DNA of 64,000 nt. It comes from Pseudescherichia sp031979925. Lineage in GTDB: Bacteria > Pseudomonadota > Gammaproteobacteria > Enterobacterales > Enterobacteriaceae. Every line of letters starts with the position of its first letter. The stretch's first letter is position 1. Below, piece after piece: positions 61,616 to 64,000 of the stretch. Both the position numbers and the translations under genes were made by a program. Below the pieces are notes generated by a model, which saw only the letters and a list, made by a program, of their open reading frames with translations, ran no database searches and was not told the DNA's origin. Location of the stretch: positions 248,001 through 312,000 of the forward strand of contig NZ_DALZFB010000005.1 in assembly GCF_031979925.1 (NCBI RefSeq), given 5' to 3'.

Positions 61616-61963
61616 TTACTTGACGTAGGCCAGCAGGCTGAGGGAGTCCCGGGCCAGCGCTTTGCATTTTTTGGCAACCGGAATACCGATGCCGCTAAGA
61701 TCGCGATAGCTGTCCTCGCCGAGGGATTTCATATCAAAGGTGTCGTAGTTACTCAGATCCCACTGGTTCTGCTGGGCAAAGAAGACCAGCGCCCGGCGGA
61801 TCTGGCCATTCGGTAAATTCTGGTAACCACAGTCGTTTTTCAGAAACACGAAAACTGCCGTAAGATCGGCCATGTCCTCCGCTTCAGACTCGCTGAGCGC
61901 GTAACTATTTGCTGACATCGCCAGCAGGCTGGTGAACACAACGGTTCTGAAAAACATCTTCAT
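61616..61963 (-). CDS. yacC: Exported protein YacC
   Basis: A 115-residue protein of unknown function with a signal peptide (MKMFFRTVVFTSLLAMSANSYA), so periplasmic. The mature part is almost invariant relative to E. coli YacC as I recall it (LSESEAEDMADLTAVFVFLKNDCGYQNLPNGQIRRALVFFAQQNQW). It contains two cysteines (about positions 45 and 100) that may form a disulfide, and it belongs to the YacC/pilotin-like group. I chose ATG 61961-61963, rather than a start far upstream that would cross the cueO promoter. It is divergent from cueO. Confidence 0.93.
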   Translation of the reverse strand: MKMFFRTVVFTSLLAMSANSYALSESEAEDMADLTAVFVFLKNDCGYQNLPNGQIRRALVFFAQQNQWDLSNYDTFDMKSLGEDSYRDLSGIGIPVAKKCKALARDSLSLLAYVK

Positions 61964-62043
61964 TCTTCTTACCAAAACATCACGGAAATTAAACGTTAGC
62001 ATACTTGTGGGTAAGGCGACGATCTTTATTATTCGCCTTTCGC

Positions 62044-62074
62044 TTGACCTTGCCGCAGGGGCAGGGTTTAAGCT
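62044..62074 (+). promoter_or_regulatory. CueR-controlled promoter of cueO
   Basis: A -35 TTGACC (62044-62049) and a -10 TAAGCT (62069-62074) are separated by 19 bp, the overlong spacer typical of MerR-family promoters. Inside it, ACCTTGCC (62047-62054) and GGCAGGGT (62060-62067) form a near-perfect dyad of the CueR type. Copper-induced expression of cueO is therefore expected. Confidence 0.88.
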
Positions 62075-62108
62075 CAGGAGACCGTTTGCCGACGATAAGG
62101 ATTCGACT

Positions 62109-63656
62109 ATGCAACGCCGTGATTTTCTAAAATATTCCGCTGCGCTTGGGGCGCTCGGCGCGCTGCCGACGTGGGCCCGCGCCGCCGCGGCAGGGGAGCA
62201 GGCTACGCTGCCGATACCCGACCTGCTCACTCCTGACGCCCAGAACCGCATCAGGCTTACCGTGCAGGCTGGCTCCTCTACCTTTGGCGAGAAGACCGCC
62301 ACGACCTGGGGCTACAACGGCAACCTGCTGGGGCCTGCGCTTCAGCTGCGCCAGGGGAAAACGGTGACGGTGGAGATCCATAACCGGCTGCGGGAAGAGA
62401 CCACCGTTCACTGGCATGGGTTAGAGGTGCCGGGTGAGGTCGACGGTGGGCCGCAGGGGATCATCCCGGCGGGCGGCGCACGCGAAGTCATCTTTACCCC
62501 CGTTCAGCGGGCGGCCACCTGCTGGTTCCACCCGCATCAGCATGGCAAAACCGGCCATCAGGTCGCGATGGGTCTGGCGGGGCTAGTGCTGATTGAGGAT
62601 AACGAGAGCCGCATGCTGCGCCTGCCGAAGCAGTGGGGCATCGACGACGTGCCGGTTATCGTGCAGGACAAGCGTCTGGCTGCTGATGGCCAGATTGATT
62701 ACCAGCTGGACGTGATGAGCGCGGCGGTGGGCTGGTTTGGCGAAACCTTGCTGGCAAACGGGGCGGTCTATCCTCAGCACGCAGCCCCGCGCGGCTGGCT
62801 GCGCCTGCGCCTGCTGAACGGCTGCAATGCACGGACCCTTAATTTTGCTCTCAGCGACGGACGTCGGATGTACGTTATCGCCAGCGACGGTGGTCATCTG
62901 GCCGAGCCGGTGGCGGTAACAGCGCTGCCGGTGCTGACCGGGGAGCGCTTTGAGGTACTGGTGGATATCAGCGACGGCAAGCCGATGGATCTGGTTACGC
63001 TACCTGTCAGTCAGATGGGCATGGCGCTGCCGCCGTTTGACCAGCCGCACCCGGTACTGCGCATCCAGCCGCTGCGGGTCACCGCCTCCGGCACGCTGCC
63101 CGATACCCTGGTGAACGTCCCGGCACTGCCGGATCTCACGGGCTTAACCCAGCGAACCTTCCATCTGTCGATGGATCCGATGCTCGACATGATGGGCATG
63201 CAGGCGCTGAAGGATAAGTACGGCGACAAGGCAATGACCGGGATGCATCACGGCGGCATGATGGACCACATGGGTATGAACATGGATCACGGTGGCCACG
63301 GTGGCGATTTCGACTTCCACAGCGCCAACCGTATCAACGGCAAAGCCTTTGATATGAACACGCCGCTGTTTGCCGCTGGCAAAGGGCAGTATGAGCGGTG
63401 GGTGGTTTCAGGGGAGGGGGACATGATGCAGCACCCGTTCCATATCCACGGCACGCAGTTCCGCATTCTGTCAGAGAACGGTAAGCCGCCGGCGGCCCAT
63501 CGCTCAGGCTGGAAGGATACGGTAAACGTCTACGGCGCGCGCAGCGAGGTGCTGGTGAAGTTCGATCATGATGCACCCAAAGAGCATGCCTATATGGCGC
63601 ACTGTCATCTGCTGGAGCATGAGGATACGGGAATGATGATGGGGTTTGTCGTTTAG
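62109..63656 (+). CDS. cueO: Periplasmic multicopper oxidase CueO
   Basis: CueO oxidises Cu(I) and catechols in the periplasm and protects against copper. The 515 residues start with a Tat signal (MQRRDFLKYSAALGA, twin arginines at 3-4). The copper motifs are HWHG near 100, HPHQHG near 140, HPFHIHG near 443 and HCHLLEHEDTGMM at the C-terminus. The Met/His-rich segment typical of CueO (MTGMHHGGMMDHMGMNMDHGG-like, near 355-400) is present. I chose ATG 62109-62111 because it gives the Tat signal; a start 59 codons upstream would cross the promoter. Confidence 0.97.
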   Translation: MQRRDFLKYSAALGALGALPTWARAAAAGEQATLPIPDLLTPDAQNRIRLTVQAGSSTFGEKTATTWGYNGNLLGPALQLRQGKTVTVEIHNRLREETTVHWHGLEVPGEVDGGPQGIIPAGGAREVIFTPVQRAATCWFHPHQHGKTGHQVAMGLAGLVLIEDNESRMLRLPKQWGIDDVPVIVQDKRLAADGQIDYQLDVMSAAVGWFGETLLANGAVYPQHAAPRGWLRLRLLNGCNARTLNFALSDGRRMYVIASDGGHLAEPVAVTALPVLTGERFEVLVDISDGKPMDLVTLPVSQMGMALPPFDQPHPVLRIQPLRVTASGTLPDTLVNVPALPDLTGLTQRTFHLSMDPMLDMMGMQALKDKYGDKAMTGMHHGGMMDHMGMNMDHGGHGGDFDFHSANRINGKAFDMNTPLFAAGKGQYERWVVSGEGDMMQHPFHIHGTQFRILSENGKPPAAHRSGWKDTVNVYGARSEVLVKFDHDAPKEHAYMAHCHLLEHEDTGMMMGFVV

Positions 63657-63667
63657 CAGGGAGAGTA

Positions 63668-63753
63668 TAGGCCGGGTAAGCGTAGCGCCACCCGGCGTCA
63701 GGTGTCCTATTCGACATCGTAACGCCCGGCGGCGCGAAGCTTGCCGGGCCTAC
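63668..63753. repeat. BIME: two inverted REP units after cueO
   Basis: One unit (63668-63697, TAGGCCGGGTAAGCGTAGCG core) and an inverted one (63723-63753, CGCCCGGCGGCGCGAAGCTT core) are separated by 25 bases between convergent cueO and gcd. The second is closely similar to the first unit of the 41437 element. Confidence 0.85.
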
Positions 63754-63771
63754 AGGACTACATTAATTCTA

Positions 63772-64000
63772 TTACTTCTCGTCGTCAGGCAGCGCGTAGG
63801 CAACGATATAGTCGCCCATCTTAGTACCAAACGAACCGTGACCGCCCGCAGAGATGACAACGTACTGCTTGCCATTCACTTCATAGGTCATCGGCGTCGC
63901 CTGGCCACCCGCTGGCAGACGGCCCTGCCACAGTTTCTCACCGTTGCTCATGTTGTAGGCGCGCAGGTAGTTGTCTGCGGTCGCCGCGATGAACAGTACG
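63772..64000 (-). CDS. gcd: PQQ-dependent membrane glucose dehydrogenase Gcd, C-terminal end
   Basis: The last 76 codons of a minus-strand gene that continues beyond the window. The visible end reads VLFIAATADNYLRAYNMSNG, then EKLWQGRLPAGGQATPMTYE, then VNGKQYVVISAGGHGSFGTK and MGDYIVAYALPDDEK. This is the end of the PQQ beta-propeller of Gcd, the inner-membrane quinoprotein that oxidises glucose to gluconolactone in the periplasm and feeds electrons to ubiquinone. It lies next to cueO, as in E. coli. The membrane domain is outside the window. Confidence 0.95.
   Translation of the reverse strand, partial: VLFIAATADNYLRAYNMSNGEKLWQGRLPAGGQATPMTYEVNGKQYVVISAGGHGSFGTKMGDYIVAYALPDDEK

Noticed and set aside
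1..64000. CRISPR array, tRNA or rRNA gene, insertion sequence, prophage or attachment site
   Set aside because: No regular spaced repeats, cloverleaf sequences, transposase, integrase or phage proteins were recognised. The accessory genes at 41511-43867 and 53223-54807 have no mobile-element boundary beyond REP units.

Overview
This is a chromosomal segment from a member of the Enterobacteriaceae. Nearly every protein is recognisable at the family level, with lengths equal or close to those of Escherichia coli, and the gene order (leu - leuO - ilvIH - cra - mraZ/dcw cluster - lpxC - secM-secA - mutT - coaE - guaC - hofCB/ppdD - nadC - ampDE - aroP - pdhR-aceEF-lpd - acnB - yacL - speDE - yacC - cueO - gcd) is the canonical enteric one. 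Several differences from E. coli (a DUF1471 gene beside leuD, a GH43/GPH sugar module between ampE and aroP, a chromosomal traT homologue after lpd, a shortened HofB) point to an Enterobacter/Lelliottia/Leclercia/Citrobacter-like relative. The sequence alone does not fix the genus. No rRNA, tRNA, CRISPR array, insertion sequence, integrase or phage gene was seen.

Layout. 1-5250 holds the start of a DUF1471 gene and the leuLABCD leucine operon on the minus strand, with its attenuator. 5796-9345 holds the regulator leuO and the acetolactate synthase genes ilvIH. 9473-10507 is cra. 11010-28000 is the division and cell wall cluster from mraZ to ftsZ, with genes tightly packed and often overlapping. 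It is followed by lpxC, the secM-secA arrest-controlled pair and mutT. 33062-41429 holds yacG-zapD-coaE, guaC, the type IV pilus-like ppdD-hofB-hofC set, nadC and the ampDE pair. 41511-43867 is an accessory pentoside uptake and hydrolysis pair. 44043-53027 holds aroP and the pyruvate dehydrogenase operon. 53223-56376 holds three envelope-associated genes: traT, a DUF2950 gene and the DUF3300 gene yacH. 56714-64000 holds acnB, yacL, speED, yacC, cueO and the 3' end of gcd.

The genes fall into functional blocks. Branched-chain amino acid synthesis is leuABCD plus ilvIH. Peptidoglycan precursor synthesis is murE, murF, mraY, murD, murG, murC and ddlB. The divisome is ftsL, ftsI, ftsW, ftsQ, ftsA, ftsZ and zapD. 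Other blocks are the committed step of lipid A synthesis (lpxC), protein export (secM/secA), muropeptide recycling (ampD/ampE), entry of pyruvate into the TCA cycle (aceEF-lpd, acnB), spermidine synthesis (speD/speE) and periplasmic oxidation of copper and glucose (cueO, gcd). Several control sites are legible: the leu attenuator with four consecutive CTA codons, a three-repeat MraZ operator, a PdhR palindrome, the CueR-type promoter with a 19-bp spacer, a Cra-like box before acnB, a TyrR-like box before aroP and a CRP-like site before the pentoside module. REP/BIME palindromes sit mainly between convergent genes.

No clear new system was found. Most of the window is conserved core genome. The places most worth a second look are the traT / DUF2950 / DUF3300 envelope block, the GH43/GPH insertion, the shortened HofB and an unassigned perfect inverted repeat between coaE and guaC. 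Comparisons with E. coli proteins are from memory, not from a database search.
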